From Domibacillus sp. DTU_2020_1001157_1_SI_ALB_TIR_016 (GTDB lineage: Bacteria; Bacillota; Bacilli; Bacillales; Domibacillaceae), in the NCBI RefSeq assembly GCF_032341995.1, contig NZ_CP135439.1, positions 1,364,001 to 1,428,000 of the forward strand: a DNA stretch of 64,000 nucleotides. Direction: 5' to 3'. Of the stretch, positions 54,639-64,000 are shown in pieces (position 1 is the stretch's first letter; each line of letters starts with the position of its first letter). The position numbers and the translations under genes were made by a program. The notes under the pieces are model-generated. The model did no database searches. It was not told the origin of the DNA and saw only the letters and a list, made by a program, of their open reading frames with translations.

Positions 54639-56114
54639 ATGGAAAATACAGAAGTCATTAAGGATATTGCCGAGCGGACCGAAGGCGATATTTATTTAGG
54701 CGTTGTCGGTGCTGTCAGGACGGGGAAATCAACATTTATAAAGAAGTTTATGGAGCTTTTGGTGCTGCCGAACATGGATAGTGAATCGGAACGGCGCCGT
54801 GCACAGGATGAACTGCCGCAAAGCGCATCCGGCAAAACCATTATGACGACAGAACCAAAATTTGTTCCGAGTCGTGCGGCGGCTGTGCAGGCGGGCGGTG
54901 TGCTCGTTAATATTCGGCTGGTAGACTGTGTAGGCTATGTTGTGCCAGAAGCGAAAGGATATGAAGATGAACACGGTCCACGGATGATTCAGACACCATG
55001 GCATGATGAACCGATTCCGTTCGATGAAGCAGCGGATATTGGAACGAGAAAGGTGATTGAAGAGCATTCGACGATTGGGGTAGTGGTCACAACAGACGGG
55101 TCATTCGGTGAACTGCGCCGCCACACTTATATTGAGGCGGAGGAACGGGCCGTTGCAGGATTAAAAGAAGTAGGCAAGCCTTTTATCTTGATTATAAACT
55201 CGGCCCGGCCTGAAAATTTGGAAACTTTAGAGCTGCAGCAGGAGCTGGCCGAAAAATATGATATTCCGGTTCTCGCCATGTCGGTTGAATCGATGACAGA
55301 ATCGAACGTGCTGCATGTTTTGCAGGAAGCTTTATTTGAATTCCCGGTTCATGAAGTGAACGTTCATCTTCCTTCCTGGATTATGGCGTTAGATGAATCA
55401 CATTGGCTTCGGGATAAATACAACGAAATGGTAAAAGAAACGGTCAAGGATATTAAAAGGCTCCGTGATGTGAACCGTGTTGTCGACCAGTTTGGCGGCG
55501 GTGAGTATATTGAGTCCGCTGTCTTAACAGGAATGGATATGGGGCAGGGAATTGCAGAAATCAACGTGAATGCGCCAAATGGCTTGTATGAAAAGATCGT
55601 CAACGAAATTATTGGGGAACCATTACGCGGCAAAGAGCATTTGCTAGAAATTATCCAAGATTATGCTCATATTAAGGAAGAATATGGGCAGGTAGAAGAA
55701 GCGCTGAGAATGGTCAAGCAGACCGGTTACGGTGTAGCGGTTCCGTCCATCAACGAAATGCGCTTGGAAGAACCAAAAATTATTCGCCACGGCTCGCGTT
55801 ATGGCGTACGGATGAAAGCAGTGGCGCCATCTATTCACATGATTCAAGTAGATGTTGAATCGGAATTTTCACCGATCATCGGCTCAGAAAAACAAAGTGA
55901 AGAGCTCGTTCATCACGTGATGAAAGACTTCGAAGATGATCCGCTGTCCGTTTGGAACAGTGACATTTTCGGGCGTAATTTAAGCTCTATCGTCCGGGAC
56001 GGTATTCAGTCGAAAGTATCCTTGATGCCTGATCATGCCCGAAGCAAGTTAAAAGATACGCTTGAAAAAATCATCAATGAAGGCTCAGGCGGAATGATTG
56101 CGATACTGCTTTAA
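54639..56114 (+). CDS. spoIVA: Stage IV sporulation protein A
   Basis: 491 residues, one fewer than in B. subtilis. Walker A GAVRTGKST near residues 24-32, and NIRLVDCVGY as the switch region. It is the ATPase that polymerises on the forespore as the coat basement layer. ATG 54639 follows GGGAGGGGG; the 26-codon extension upstream includes promoter sequence and is rejected. Confidence 0.96.
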   Translation: MENTEVIKDIAERTEGDIYLGVVGAVRTGKSTFIKKFMELLVLPNMDSESERRRAQDELPQSASGKTIMTTEPKFVPSRAAAVQAGGVLVNIRLVDCVGYVVPEAKGYEDEHGPRMIQTPWHDEPIPFDEAADIGTRKVIEEHSTIGVVVTTDGSFGELRRHTYIEAEERAVAGLKEVGKPFILIINSARPENLETLELQQELAEKYDIPVLAMSVESMTESNVLHVLQEALFEFPVHEVNVHLPSWIMALDESHWLRDKYNEMVKETVKDIKRLRDVNRVVDQFGGGEYIESAVLTGMDMGQGIAEINVNAPNGLYEKIVNEIIGEPLRGKEHLLEIIQDYAHIKEEYGQVEEALRMVKQTGYGVAVPSINEMRLEEPKIIRHGSRYGVRMKAVAPSIHMIQVDVESEFSPIIGSEKQSEELVHHVMKDFEDDPLSVWNSDIFGRNLSSIVRDGIQSKVSLMPDHARSKLKDTLEKIINEGSGGMIAILL

Positions 56115-56122
56115 AACGGGCT

Positions 56123-56149
56123 AGACTCTCAAAATGGGAGTCTTTTTTT
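56123..56149 (+). terminator. Terminator of spoIVA
   Basis: AGACTCTC/GGGAGTCT stem with a 5-base loop and T7. Confidence 0.85.
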
Positions 56150-56189
56150 AATGAAACCGGGGAAAATACCCGTTTAAGGTGGATTCTGC

Positions 56190-56216
56190 TTGATATGCCC
56201 GAACACATGTGATAAT
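56190..56216 (+). promoter_or_regulatory. Possible promoter of hbs
   Basis: TTGATA (56190-56195), 15 bases, GATAAT (56211-56216); the spacing is short. An AACATTG/CAATGTT inverted repeat (56238-56257) lies in the leader. Confidence 0.4.
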
Positions 56217-56289
56217 CTTTTAACAGAATTACGGTAAAACATTGATATAACAATGTTTATCGGGTCTCATGCGGGAGGAGGTGAATGGC

Positions 56290-56562
56290 ATGAACAAAAC
56301 TGACTTGATCAATGAAGTTGCAGAAACAGCAGAACTTTCTAAGAAAGACGCGACAAAAGCGGTTGATGCTCTTTTCGATGCCATCCAAGAAACATTGGCA
56401 AAAGGCGACAAAGTACAATTGATTGGTTTCGGTAACTTTGAGGTGCGTGAGCGTTCAGCACGTAAAGGACGTAACCCACAAACAGGTGAAGAAATCGAAA
56501 TCGCTGCGAGCAAAGTACCGGCATTTAAACCGGGTAAAGCGCTTAAAGACGCGGTTAAATAA
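56290..56562 (+). CDS. hbs: DNA-binding protein HU
   Basis: 90 residues. The HU signature [27 protein letters not shown] arm ([19 protein letters not shown]) and C-terminal [14 protein letters not shown] are typical. Abundant nucleoid protein. ATG 56290 after GGAGGAGGTG, one of the strongest ribosome-binding sites in the window. Confidence 0.97.
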   Translation: MNKTDLINEVAETAELSKKDATKAVDALFDAIQETLAKGDKVQLIGFGNFEVRERSARKGRNPQTGEEIEIAASKVPAFKPGKALKDAVK

Positions 56563-56589
56563 GTACATAGCCTACTCTGGCTAAAGCGG

Positions 56590-56619
56590 GACTGCCCCCA
56601 TTGGGCAGTCTCTTTTTTT
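56590..56619 (+). terminator. Terminator of hbs
   Basis: GACTGCCC/GGGCAGTC stem with a 5-base loop and T7. Confidence 0.9.
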
Positions 56620-56718
56620 GAACACTTCACTTTGCCCGGAGTTGACCCGATATGCTAAGATGAAGTGCAGTACAAATAATATTACACATGCAATACATGT
56701 ATACAGGAGTGGATAAAA

Positions 56719-57288
56719 ATGGCTGAAGTAGATCACGCCAAAATTCAGCAGGCCGTACGCCTGATTTTAGAAGCGGTTGGTGAAAACCCGGACCGGGAAG
56801 GTCTTCAAGATACACCGAAACGGGTAGCGAAAATGTATGAAGAAGCATTTTCAGGTCTTCACGTGGATCCAAGATTTTATTTCGAAACTGTATTTGAAGA
56901 GCAATATGAAGAGCTTGTTCTTGTAAAGGACATTCCTTTTTACTCGATGTGTGAGCATCACCTTGTGCCGTTTTTCGGCCATGCTCACGTAGCGTATATG
57001 CCAAAAGGCGGGAAAGTAACCGGCTTAAGCAAGCTGGCACGGGCTGTTGAATCGGTTGCCCGCCGTCCGCAGCTGCAGGAACGGATTACAAATGAAGTAG
57101 CAGACGCCATTATGGACATGCTTCAGCCGCAAGGGGTAATGGTGATTGTGCAAGCGGAGCATATGTGCATGGCTATGCGCGGGGTGAAAAAGCCAGGCGC
57201 TAAAACGGTCACCACAGCCGCACGTGGTTTGTACGAAAATGACGCCCAGCTTCGGACCGAGCTGCTCTCGCTCATTCGTTCGTCATGA
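56719..57288 (+). CDS. folE: GTP cyclohydrolase I
   Basis: 189 residues. Zinc and catalytic motifs [11 protein letters not shown] and [11 protein letters not shown]. First step of tetrahydrofolate synthesis. In B. subtilis it is mtrA and is followed by mtrB (TRAP); here the 83-base gap to hepS cannot hold mtrB. Confidence 0.96.
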   Translation: MAEVDHAKIQQAVRLILEAVGENPDREGLQDTPKRVAKMYEEAFSGLHVDPRFYFETVFEEQYEELVLVKDIPFYSMCEHHLVPFFGHAHVAYMPKGGKVTGLSKLARAVESVARRPQLQERITNEVADAIMDMLQPQGVMVIVQAEHMCMAMRGVKKPGAKTVTTAARGLYENDAQLRTELLSLIRSS

Positions 57289-57308
57289 GAACACGAGTGT
57301 GATATACT
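57280..57308 (+). promoter_or_regulatory. Possible extended -10 promoter of hepS
   Basis: TATACT (57303-57308) preceded by TG one base upstream; weak -35 TCGTCA at 57280. It lies at the folE end. Confidence 0.45.
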
Positions 57309-57371
57309 AAGTTTGCGTAATGAAAAGGAACGAAACGATTTGAAATGATTTGCGAGTGAGGGGTTTTCACA

Positions 57372-58130
57372 ATGAAGGAGTGGCAGGAGCAACAGAGTAC
57401 ACTACTTGAAGAAATCAATCGGGCATGCCGGCAGCCTTTTTTAGATAAAGTGATCGGCAGGCCGGTTATAAACCCGCTTCGGGCATCTGCTTTAATGCTG
57501 GCATTTACAGACGAGGAAAGAAAAAGTGAACAGGTGCAAAAGCTGATGCAGGCAGCTGTTCTCATTGGGCTGGCAATGGATGTACATGATGCCATTCCGT
57601 CTGTGACCAAAGAAATCACACAAAAAAACCAGCTGATCGTATTAGCGGGTGATTATTTCAGCGGGATGTATTACCGGACCCTTGCAGAAGCGGGCTGTGT
57701 CCACTGGGTAGGCGTTCTTGCAGGAGCGGTAAAAAGGGTGAATGAAGCGAAAACATCGCTTCATCGGTATCAGCTTGAAACAAAAGACGCCATATTGAAC
57801 GCTGTTGCAGTGATTGAAGGCGATATTATTGGCGCCGTGCACATCGAAAAGGGTACAGATGAAATAATGGCTCGTGCCCTGCGGCAGCTTTTGACGGCAG
57901 ACCGGCTTCTTCGTGAGAAAAATGAGCCCTTTATTCTTTTTGAAGCATTAAAACAACAATACGAGACAGACCAGCAGGTCATCGAGGTTATCGAGCAGCG
58001 GCTTAAAGAGATCCATGCGGATGTAACAAAGTGTATAGAAAGCATAGATTCCTATAAAGCGGCTGTCATTGAAGCGGAGCGTGACCGCCTTTTTGGCAGC
58101 AGGCCGCTTCGGCTCGTGGAAGAAGGGTGA
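57372..58130 (+). CDS. hepS: Heptaprenyl diphosphate synthase component I
   Basis: 252 residues. Small non-catalytic subunit: AMDVHDAIP stands in place of an Asp-rich motif, and LAGDYFSGMYYRTLA is a family signature. It sets chain length with HepT for the menaquinone-7 side chain. ATG after GAGGGG. Confidence 0.9.
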   Translation: MKEWQEQQSTLLEEINRACRQPFLDKVIGRPVINPLRASALMLAFTDEERKSEQVQKLMQAAVLIGLAMDVHDAIPSVTKEITQKNQLIVLAGDYFSGMYYRTLAEAGCVHWVGVLAGAVKRVNEAKTSLHRYQLETKDAILNAVAVIEGDIIGAVHIEKGTDEIMARALRQLLTADRLLREKNEPFILFEALKQQYETDQQVIEVIEQRLKEIHADVTKCIESIDSYKAAVIEAERDRLFGSRPLRLVEEG

Positions 58131-58133
58131 CAA

Positions 58134-58835
58134 ATGCAGCAATCTAAAGAAGAAAAAGTGCACAGTGTATTTCAAAAAATATACGGTAACTACGATAAAA
58201 TGAATTCTATTATCAGCTTTCAGCAGCACAAGCGCTGGCGAAATGAAACAATGAAAATCATGAATGTGCCTAAAGGTGCAAAAGCGCTTGATGTATGCTG
58301 CGGAACAGGCGATTGGACAATAGCGCTGGCGGAAGCCGTGGGGCCGCATGGAGTGGTCAAGGGGCTTGATTTCAGTGAAAATATGCTCGTTGTTGGCAGG
58401 CAGAAAATAGAGGCCGCCGGTTTGGAACAGGTAGAACTGATTCACGGCAACGCAATGGAGCTTCCGTTCGAAGACGATACGTTTGATTTTGTGACGATTG
58501 GTTTTGGTCTTCGAAATGTACCGGATTATATGCAGGTGCTTTCAGAGATGCGCCGTGTGTTAAAACCAGGTGGAACGGTCGTATGCCTCGAAACAAGCCA
58601 GCCGCAAATGCCTGTTTTTAAGGAAGGATACGAGCTGTATTTCCGCTTCATCATGCCGGCGGTTGGCCGTCTTTTCGCAAAAAGCTATGAAGAATATTCA
58701 TGGCTGCAGGAATCAGCGCGCCATTTTCCAGACATGAAAGAGCTTGCCCGTATGTTTCAGCAGGCCGGCTTTCAAAATGTGCGTTTTAAAGCTCACACAG
58801 GCGGTGTAGCTGCCACACATTACGGAAACAAATAA
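58134..58835 (+). CDS. menG: Demethylmenaquinone methyltransferase
   Basis: 233 residues. SAM-binding [14 protein letters not shown], and the UbiE/MenG signatures FGLRNVPDY and [13 protein letters not shown]. Last step of menaquinone synthesis, placed between the two subunits that make its side chain. Confidence 0.95.
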   Translation: MQQSKEEKVHSVFQKIYGNYDKMNSIISFQQHKRWRNETMKIMNVPKGAKALDVCCGTGDWTIALAEAVGPHGVVKGLDFSENMLVVGRQKIEAAGLEQVELIHGNAMELPFEDDTFDFVTIGFGLRNVPDYMQVLSEMRRVLKPGGTVVCLETSQPQMPVFKEGYELYFRFIMPAVGRLFAKSYEEYSWLQESARHFPDMKELARMFQQAGFQNVRFKAHTGGVAATHYGNK

Positions 58836-58863
58836 TACTAGACCAAGAGCCGGGTGAAAAGAA

Positions 58864-59826
58864 ATGAACATAAAACTAATTTATACGCGGTTAAAAGCGG
58901 ATATCGATTTGATTGAGCAGGAGCTGGAACACGCCGTTCGTTCGTCATCGTCCATTCTGGAGGAGGCGTCTGTACATCTTCTTCAAGCAGGCGGAAAACG
59001 CATTCGCCCGGTAATGCTTCTGCTTGGCGCGAAGTTTGGTGATTACGATATTCATCGTGTGAAATATGCAGCTGCTTCTCTTGAATTGATTCACATGGCT
59101 TCACTTGTTCACGACGACGTTATTGATGATGCCGTTATCCGCCGGGGAGAGCACACGGTTAAAGCGGAGTGGGATAACCGGATCGCCATGTATGCCGGCA
59201 ATTACATTTTTGCCGCTGCGCTTGACTCTATGACAAAAATTGAAGAAGTAGAGGCTCATCAGATTCTATCCCATACGATGACAGAGCTGTGTATCGGAGA
59301 AATCATTCAAATTCAGGATAAGTACCGGTATGATCAGCATCTGCGCGATTACCTTCGCCGCATCAAGAGAAAAACGGCTATTTTGATCGCAGCCAGCTGC
59401 CAGCTTGGGGCTATTGCAGCGGGCGCTCCGGCTTCGATCCACCGGAAGCTGTACGATTTCGGCTACAATGTAGGGATGTCTTTTCAAATTACCGATGATA
59501 TTCTCGACTTTACAGCAAGTGAAAAAGAACTGGGCAAACCAGCCGGCGGTGACCTCCTTCAAGGAAACATTACGCTTCCTGTTTTGTATGCGATGCAGGA
59601 TAGTGACATGCGTGCGCGCATTACTTCTATTCACGCTCATTCAAGCCGTGAAGAAATAGATGATATTATTGTCCGCTTAAAGCGCAGCGATGCGATTGAA
59701 CAGTCTCATGCGTTAAGCAGAAGATATCTCGATCGGGCACTGGCTATTTTAACAGAATTACCGCCGGGCCGGCACCGGAATTCATTACGTGATATTGCCC
59801 ATTTTATTGGCAAAAGAAAATATTAA
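58864..59826 (+). CDS. hepT: Heptaprenyl diphosphate synthase component II
   Basis: 320 residues. Both Asp-rich motifs are present: HDDVIDDA (D84-D89) and ITDDILDF. GGKRIRP binds IPP. Catalytic subunit working with HepS. Confidence 0.95.
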   Translation: MNIKLIYTRLKADIDLIEQELEHAVRSSSSILEEASVHLLQAGGKRIRPVMLLLGAKFGDYDIHRVKYAAASLELIHMASLVHDDVIDDAVIRRGEHTVKAEWDNRIAMYAGNYIFAAALDSMTKIEEVEAHQILSHTMTELCIGEIIQIQDKYRYDQHLRDYLRRIKRKTAILIAASCQLGAIAAGAPASIHRKLYDFGYNVGMSFQITDDILDFTASEKELGKPAGGDLLQGNITLPVLYAMQDSDMRARITSIHAHSSREEIDDIIVRLKRSDAIEQSHALSRRYLDRALAILTELPPGRHRNSLRDIAHFIGKRKY

Positions 59827-59843
59827 TTTTTTCCATGAAAGCG

Positions 59844-59872
59844 TTGTAAATTTACAAAAGAAGTGTTACGAT
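59844..59872 (+). promoter_or_regulatory. Promoter of ndk with palindrome over the -35
   Basis: TTGTAA (59844-59849), 17 bases, TACGAT (59867-59872). The -35 is the left half of a perfect 14-base palindrome TTGTAAATTTACAA (59844-59857), which may be an operator. Confidence 0.5.
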
Positions 59873-59921
59873 TCATCTTGTCCGCATGTAAGCGGTATAC
59901 ATAACACAGGAGTGGTGAAAG

Positions 59922-60368
59922 ATGGAGCAAACATACTTAATGGTAAAACCTGATGGAGTACAGCGTGGTTTGATTGGGGAAATTGTGTCGCGTTTTGAGA
60001 AAAAAGGCTTCCGCCTTGTGGCTGCAAAGCTGATGCATATAACACCTGAAACAGCTCAACAGCACTACGGGGAACATAAAGAACGCCCATTTTTCGGTGA
60101 ATTAGTAGATTTTATTACTTCTGGACCTGTTTTCGCCATGGTGTGGGAAGGTGAAAATGTCATTGCGACTGCTCGTCAAATGATGGGGGCTACAAATCCA
60201 AAAGATGCAGCACCAGCAACGATTCGCGGTGATTTTGGCGTTATTGTAGGGAAAAATGTCATTCATGGTTCCGATTCTCCTGAAAGCGCCAAGCGTGAAA
60301 TCAGCCTTTTCTTCCAAGAAAATGAGCTGACAGCGTACGAAAAATCAGGATCTGAATGGGTCTACTAA
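59922..60368 (+). CDS. ndk: Nucleoside diphosphate kinase
   Basis: 148 residues. Active-site His115 in [16 protein letters not shown]. Equilibrates nucleoside di- and triphosphates. Own promoter and terminator, so a single-gene unit. ATG after AGGAGTGG. Confidence 0.96.
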   Translation: MEQTYLMVKPDGVQRGLIGEIVSRFEKKGFRLVAAKLMHITPETAQQHYGEHKERPFFGELVDFITSGPVFAMVWEGENVIATARQMMGATNPKDAAPATIRGDFGVIVGKNVIHGSDSPESAKREISLFFQENELTAYEKSGSEWVY

Positions 60369-61264
<896 letters not shown>

Positions 61265-61265
<1 letters not shown>

Positions 61266-61286
61266 AGCCGGCATGCCGGCTTTTTT
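61265..61286 (+). terminator. Terminator of cheR
   Basis: AAGCCGGCATGCCGGCTT palindrome followed by T4-6, touching the cheR stop. Confidence 0.85.
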
Positions 61287-61348
61287 AAATTTGTCTCCAT
61301 GCAGCGCAGAAATTGTGATAAAATTCTCAAAAACAGTCGTTTCGGCTG

Positions 61349-61376
61349 TTCCAATGAATTTTAAATATGATATAGT
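61349..61376 (+). promoter_or_regulatory. Extended -10 promoter of the aro operon
   Basis: TATAGT (61371-61376) with TG one base upstream; weak -35 TTCCAA (61349-61354) at 16 bases. No T-box or other leader element is visible before aroC. Confidence 0.5.
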
Positions 61377-61415
61377 AGTACATAACCGCTTTAACGTATT
61401 GAAGGGAGCAGGAGA

Positions 61416-62591
61416 ATGAGATATTTAACAGCTGGAGAATCACATGGACCACAATTAACAACGATTATCGAGGGGCTTCCGGCCGGCATGGAGCTTCTTG
61501 CAGAAGACATCAACCATGATTTGCTTCGCCGCCAGAAAGGGCATGGGCGCGGCCGCCGCATGCAGATAGAAAAAGATTTAGTAGCGGTCAAATCAGGCGT
61601 CCGCCACGGATATACACTTGGCTCGCCTGTCACGCTGGTTGTGGAAAATGATGATTGGAAGCACTGGACGAAAATCATGGGAATTGAACCACTTGAAAAC
61701 GAGGAAGCAGCGGAGGAGATCAAGCGGAAAATTACACGCCCTCGTCCTGGACATGCAGATTTAAATGGCGGTATCAAATACGGTCATCGGGATATGCGGA
61801 ATGTATTGGAACGCTCATCTGCCCGTGAAACAACTGTACGTGTAGCCGCAGGGGCAGCAGCGAAAAAGCTGTTAAAACTACTCGGTGTAGAAATTGCCTC
61901 ACACGTTGTGGAAATTGGTGGTATTCGTGCTGAAAATGTACAATTTGAAACGATTGCTGAACTGCAGGAGCGCAGTGAAGCATCATCTGTCCGCTGCCTG
62001 GATGAAGAAGCAGCAGCAAAAATGATTGAAGCGATTGATAACGCGAAGAAAAACGGTGACTCAATCGGCGGTGTTGTGGAAGTGATTGCAGAAGGAATGC
62101 CGATCGGAGTTGGGAGCTATGTTCACTATGACCGCAAGCTTGATGCGAAGGTCGCAGCCGCGATTGTCAGCATTAACGCATTCAAAGGGGTAGAAATTGG
62201 CATTGGCTTTGAAGCAGCACGCAAATTCGGCAGCGAAGTGCATGACGAGATTGCCTGGAGTGAGCAGCAGGGATTTTACCGGAAAACAAACCGTCTGGGC
62301 GGCTTTGAAGGCGGTATGACAAACGGGATGCCGGTCGTTGTCCGCGGGGTTATGAAGCCAATTCCAACCCTGTACAAGCCGCTTGAAAGTGTTGATATCG
62401 ATACAAAAGAGCCATTTACAGCAAGCATTGAGCGTTCAGATGCCTGCGCTGTTCCTGCAGCGGCGGTTGTGGCAGAAGCAGCGGTTGCCTGGGAGCTGGC
62501 TAACGCTATTTTAGAACAGTTTAACAGTGATCGGATGGATCATTTAATCCGCCAGGTAAAGGAACATGAAGCGTACACAAGGGAGTTTTAA
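61416..62591 (+). CDS. aroC: Chorismate synthase
   Basis: 391 residues. GESHGPQLT at the start, [22 protein letters not shown] and [19 protein letters not shown] signature ([12 protein letters not shown]) are complete. Makes chorismate from EPSP with reduced FMN. Named aroF in B. subtilis. The stop overlaps aroB. Confidence 0.96.
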   Translation: MRYLTAGESHGPQLTTIIEGLPAGMELLAEDINHDLLRRQKGHGRGRRMQIEKDLVAVKSGVRHGYTLGSPVTLVVENDDWKHWTKIMGIEPLENEEAAEEIKRKITRPRPGHADLNGGIKYGHRDMRNVLERSSARETTVRVAAGAAAKKLLKLLGVEIASHVVEIGGIRAENVQFETIAELQERSEASSVRCLDEEAAAKMIEAIDNAKKNGDSIGGVVEVIAEGMPIGVGSYVHYDRKLDAKVAAAIVSINAFKGVEIGIGFEAARKFGSEVHDEIAWSEQQGFYRKTNRLGGFEGGMTNGMPVVVRGVMKPIPTLYKPLESVDIDTKEPFTASIERSDACAVPAAAVVAEAAVAWELANAILEQFNSDRMDHLIRQVKEHEAYTREF

Positions 62592-63688
62592 TGATGAACC
62601 GTGTACTTGTTGAAACGACTCATAAAACCTACCCAGTCATCATTGGGGAAGGAGCGGTACAGGAAATCAGCCGCGTTATTCTTGATATGCCCAAAGCACC
62701 AACCCGCTTGTTTGTCATTGCCGATGAAGCCGTTTATGCGCTTCACGGCGAGGCACTGCGGGACGCACTGCCGTCTTCGATTGCAACAGACTGGCATTTC
62801 GTTCCGGCAGGCGAATCAGCCAAGTCCTTTTCTGTTTTCGAACAATGCTTAACCGCTATGCTTGAAGCAGCGCTTGACCGCCGCTCGCTTGTGATCGCAT
62901 TTGGCGGAGGCGCCTGCGGCGACCTGGCAGGTTTTTGCGCGGCGAGTTATATGCGCGGTATTCCATTTATTCAAGTTCCGACAACGATATTGGCGCATGA
63001 CAGTGCTGTCGGAGGCAAAACGGCCATCAATCATCCACTCGGCAAAAATATGATTGGCGCGTTTCATCAGCCGGAGGCGGTGGTGTATGACACAGCTTTC
63101 TTAAAGTCGCTTTCTGAGAAGGAAACGAGAAGCGGTTTTGCGGAAGTGATCAAGCATGCCCTTATTGCGGACCCATCACTGCTTGAAAACATTCAGCAGT
63201 CGGTGAAAAGCGCGGAAGATATAAAAGGCTCTTTTTTAGAGCATTGTCTGCAAAGAGGAATCGAAATTAAAAGTGCAATCGTAAAAGAAGATGAAAAAGA
63301 AACGGGCGTCCGGGCTTTTTTAAACTTTGGCCATACATACGGACATGCGGTAGAGGCGCTGTCCGGCTACGGAAAAACAGCGCACGGCGAGGCGGTTGCC
63401 TGCGGCATGATTTTTGCCCTTTATGCTTCACAGTTTAAAAATGACCTTTCCTTCGATACCAGTTCGTTTGCGGCATGGCTGAAGCGAGCGGGATATCCGG
63501 TAAAAGCCGGTACAGTTTTTTCGTTTGAAGACATTTACGCTGTGATGGCCCGCGACAAAAAAGCATACGGCGGCACGGTCCGATTTGTTTTGCTGAATGA
63601 AGTAGGCAAGCCGTACGTAACAGAAATGACAAAAGAAGAGCTTCAGCATATTGACGAGCACTTTCGAAAGGAGTCCGACACATGGTAA
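62591..63688 (+). CDS. aroB: 3-dehydroquinate synthase
   Basis: 365 residues. NAD+ site AFGGGACGDLAGFCA, VPTTILAHDSAVGGKTAIN, and metal ligands in FAEVIKHALI, LNFGHTYGHAVE and AHGEAVACGM. Second step of the shikimate pathway. ATG 62591 overlaps the aroC stop; ATG 62594 is also possible. Confidence 0.96.
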   Translation: MMNRVLVETTHKTYPVIIGEGAVQEISRVILDMPKAPTRLFVIADEAVYALHGEALRDALPSSIATDWHFVPAGESAKSFSVFEQCLTAMLEAALDRRSLVIAFGGGACGDLAGFCAASYMRGIPFIQVPTTILAHDSAVGGKTAINHPLGKNMIGAFHQPEAVVYDTAFLKSLSEKETRSGFAEVIKHALIADPSLLENIQQSVKSAEDIKGSFLEHCLQRGIEIKSAIVKEDEKETGVRAFLNFGHTYGHAVEALSGYGKTAHGEAVACGMIFALYASQFKNDLSFDTSSFAAWLKRAGYPVKAGTVFSFEDIYAVMARDKKAYGGTVRFVLLNEVGKPYVTEMTKEELQHIDEHFRKESDTW

Positions 63689-64000
63689 GAGGAATCCGTG
63701 GAGCCATTACGGTGTCAGCAAATGATAGCCGTTTAATGGAAGAAGCGACGAAATGTCTCATGGAAGAGATGATTGCACAAAATAACATTGATCCGGAAAC
63801 CGTCTGCTCGGCGTTTTTATCTGCTACCAATGATTTAGATGCCATGTTTCCAGCCAAGGTACTGCGCGAGCAGAACGGGTGGGAATACGTTCCGGTTATG
63901 TGCATGCAGGAGCTGGCGATCAAAGGCGGTTTAGAACGCTGCATTCGAATTATGATGCACGTGAACACAGATGTGGCGCAAAAAGATATTCAGCACGTTT
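63682..64000 (+). CDS. aroH: Chorismate mutase AroH, 3' end beyond window
   Basis: The first 106 codons of an AroH-type mutase (about 127 expected). MVRGIRGAITV carries the active-site Arg near position 7, and ERCIRIMMHVN the later Arg. Converts chorismate to prephenate. Starts inside the aroB end after AAAGGAG. Cut by the window edge. Confidence 0.94.
   Translation, partial: MVRGIRGAITVSANDSRLMEEATKCLMEEMIAQNNIDPETVCSAFLSATNDLDAMFPAKVLREQNGWEYVPVMCMQELAIKGGLERCIRIMMHVNTDVAQKDIQHV

Noticed and set aside
54299..54658. 119-codon minus-strand frame
   Set aside because: It crosses the element end, the duplicated terminator and the spoIVA promoter, so it is not a gene.
61287..61415. T-box or TRAP-type leader before aroC
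   Set aside because: The gap is about 130 bases and shows no T-box sequence, GAG/UAG triplet series or terminator; only an extended -10 promoter is visible.

Overview
The window is chromosomal core sequence from an endospore-forming member of the Bacillaceae (low-to-mid GC Firmicutes). Gene content and order follow the Bacillus subtilis blocks yqjA to yqkG, spoIIM-fur-xerD-drm-pupG-spoIIA-spoVA-lysA, ribT-ypuF-scpAB-dacB-spmAB-rluB-resABCDE, fer-ypbB-recQ, and ypdA-prsW-sleB-ypeB-cmk-rpsA-fni-der-gpsA-spoIVA-hbs-folE-hep-ndk-cheR-aro. I see no prophage, CRISPR array, rRNA or tRNA. The genus cannot be fixed by eye; a Domibacillus/Pseudobacillus-like Bacillaceae is my guess.

Layout. 1-11.6 kb: the end of a YqjA-type exporter, the 31-residue stressosome miniprotein Prli42, methylmalonyl-CoA epimerase and carboxyltransferase, an M20 peptidase, zwf, rnz, a proline-synthesis reductase, and hydrolase/dehydrogenase genes. 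11.6-23.4 kb: nudF, spoIIM, fur, xerD, nucleoside catabolism (deoB-punA-pdp), the forespore sigma-F operon, a reduced spoVA operon and lysA. 23.5-36 kb: ribT, a DUF309 gene, condensin partners scpAB, cortex genes dacB-spmAB, rluB, cytochrome c biogenesis and redox regulation (resABCDE), and an FMN riboswitch with ribU. 36-47 kb: ferredoxin, ypbB-recQ, a CarH-like B12-binding MerR regulator, bacillithiol reductase, asparaginase, prsW, germination genes sleB-ypeB and a PilZ protein. 47-64 kb: cmk-plsC-rpsA, fni, der-gpsA, spoIVA, hbs, folE, menaquinone side-chain and ring methylation (hepS-menG-hepT), ndk, cheR and the start of the aromatic operon aroC-aroB-aroH.

Two themes link the genes. First, sporulation and germination genes are spread through housekeeping operons, and several have recognisable compartment-specific promoters: sigma-H before spoIIAA, sigma-E before spoIIM, dacB and spoIVA, and possibly sigma-G before sleB. 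At spoIIM and dacB, which lack an upstream terminator, the sigma-E -10 element lies in the loop of an inverted repeat whose right arm contains the Shine-Dalgarno. Second, the genome is compact: promoters sit inside upstream terminators or stop codons (resD, ypdA, ribU), and several terminators overlap stop codons.

The main non-genic discovery is a pair of related non-autonomous elements (9493-9724 and 53975-54530) with imperfect terminal inverted repeats. Each lies between two copies of a rho-independent terminator hairpin; at the second site the flanking copies are an exact 24-bp duplication. The elements appear to target terminators and carry a terminator of their own at one end. Also notable are absence of spoVAC-AD-AE from the spoVA operon, absence of mtrB (TRAP) next to folE, and a CarH-like regulator with one changed ligand residue.
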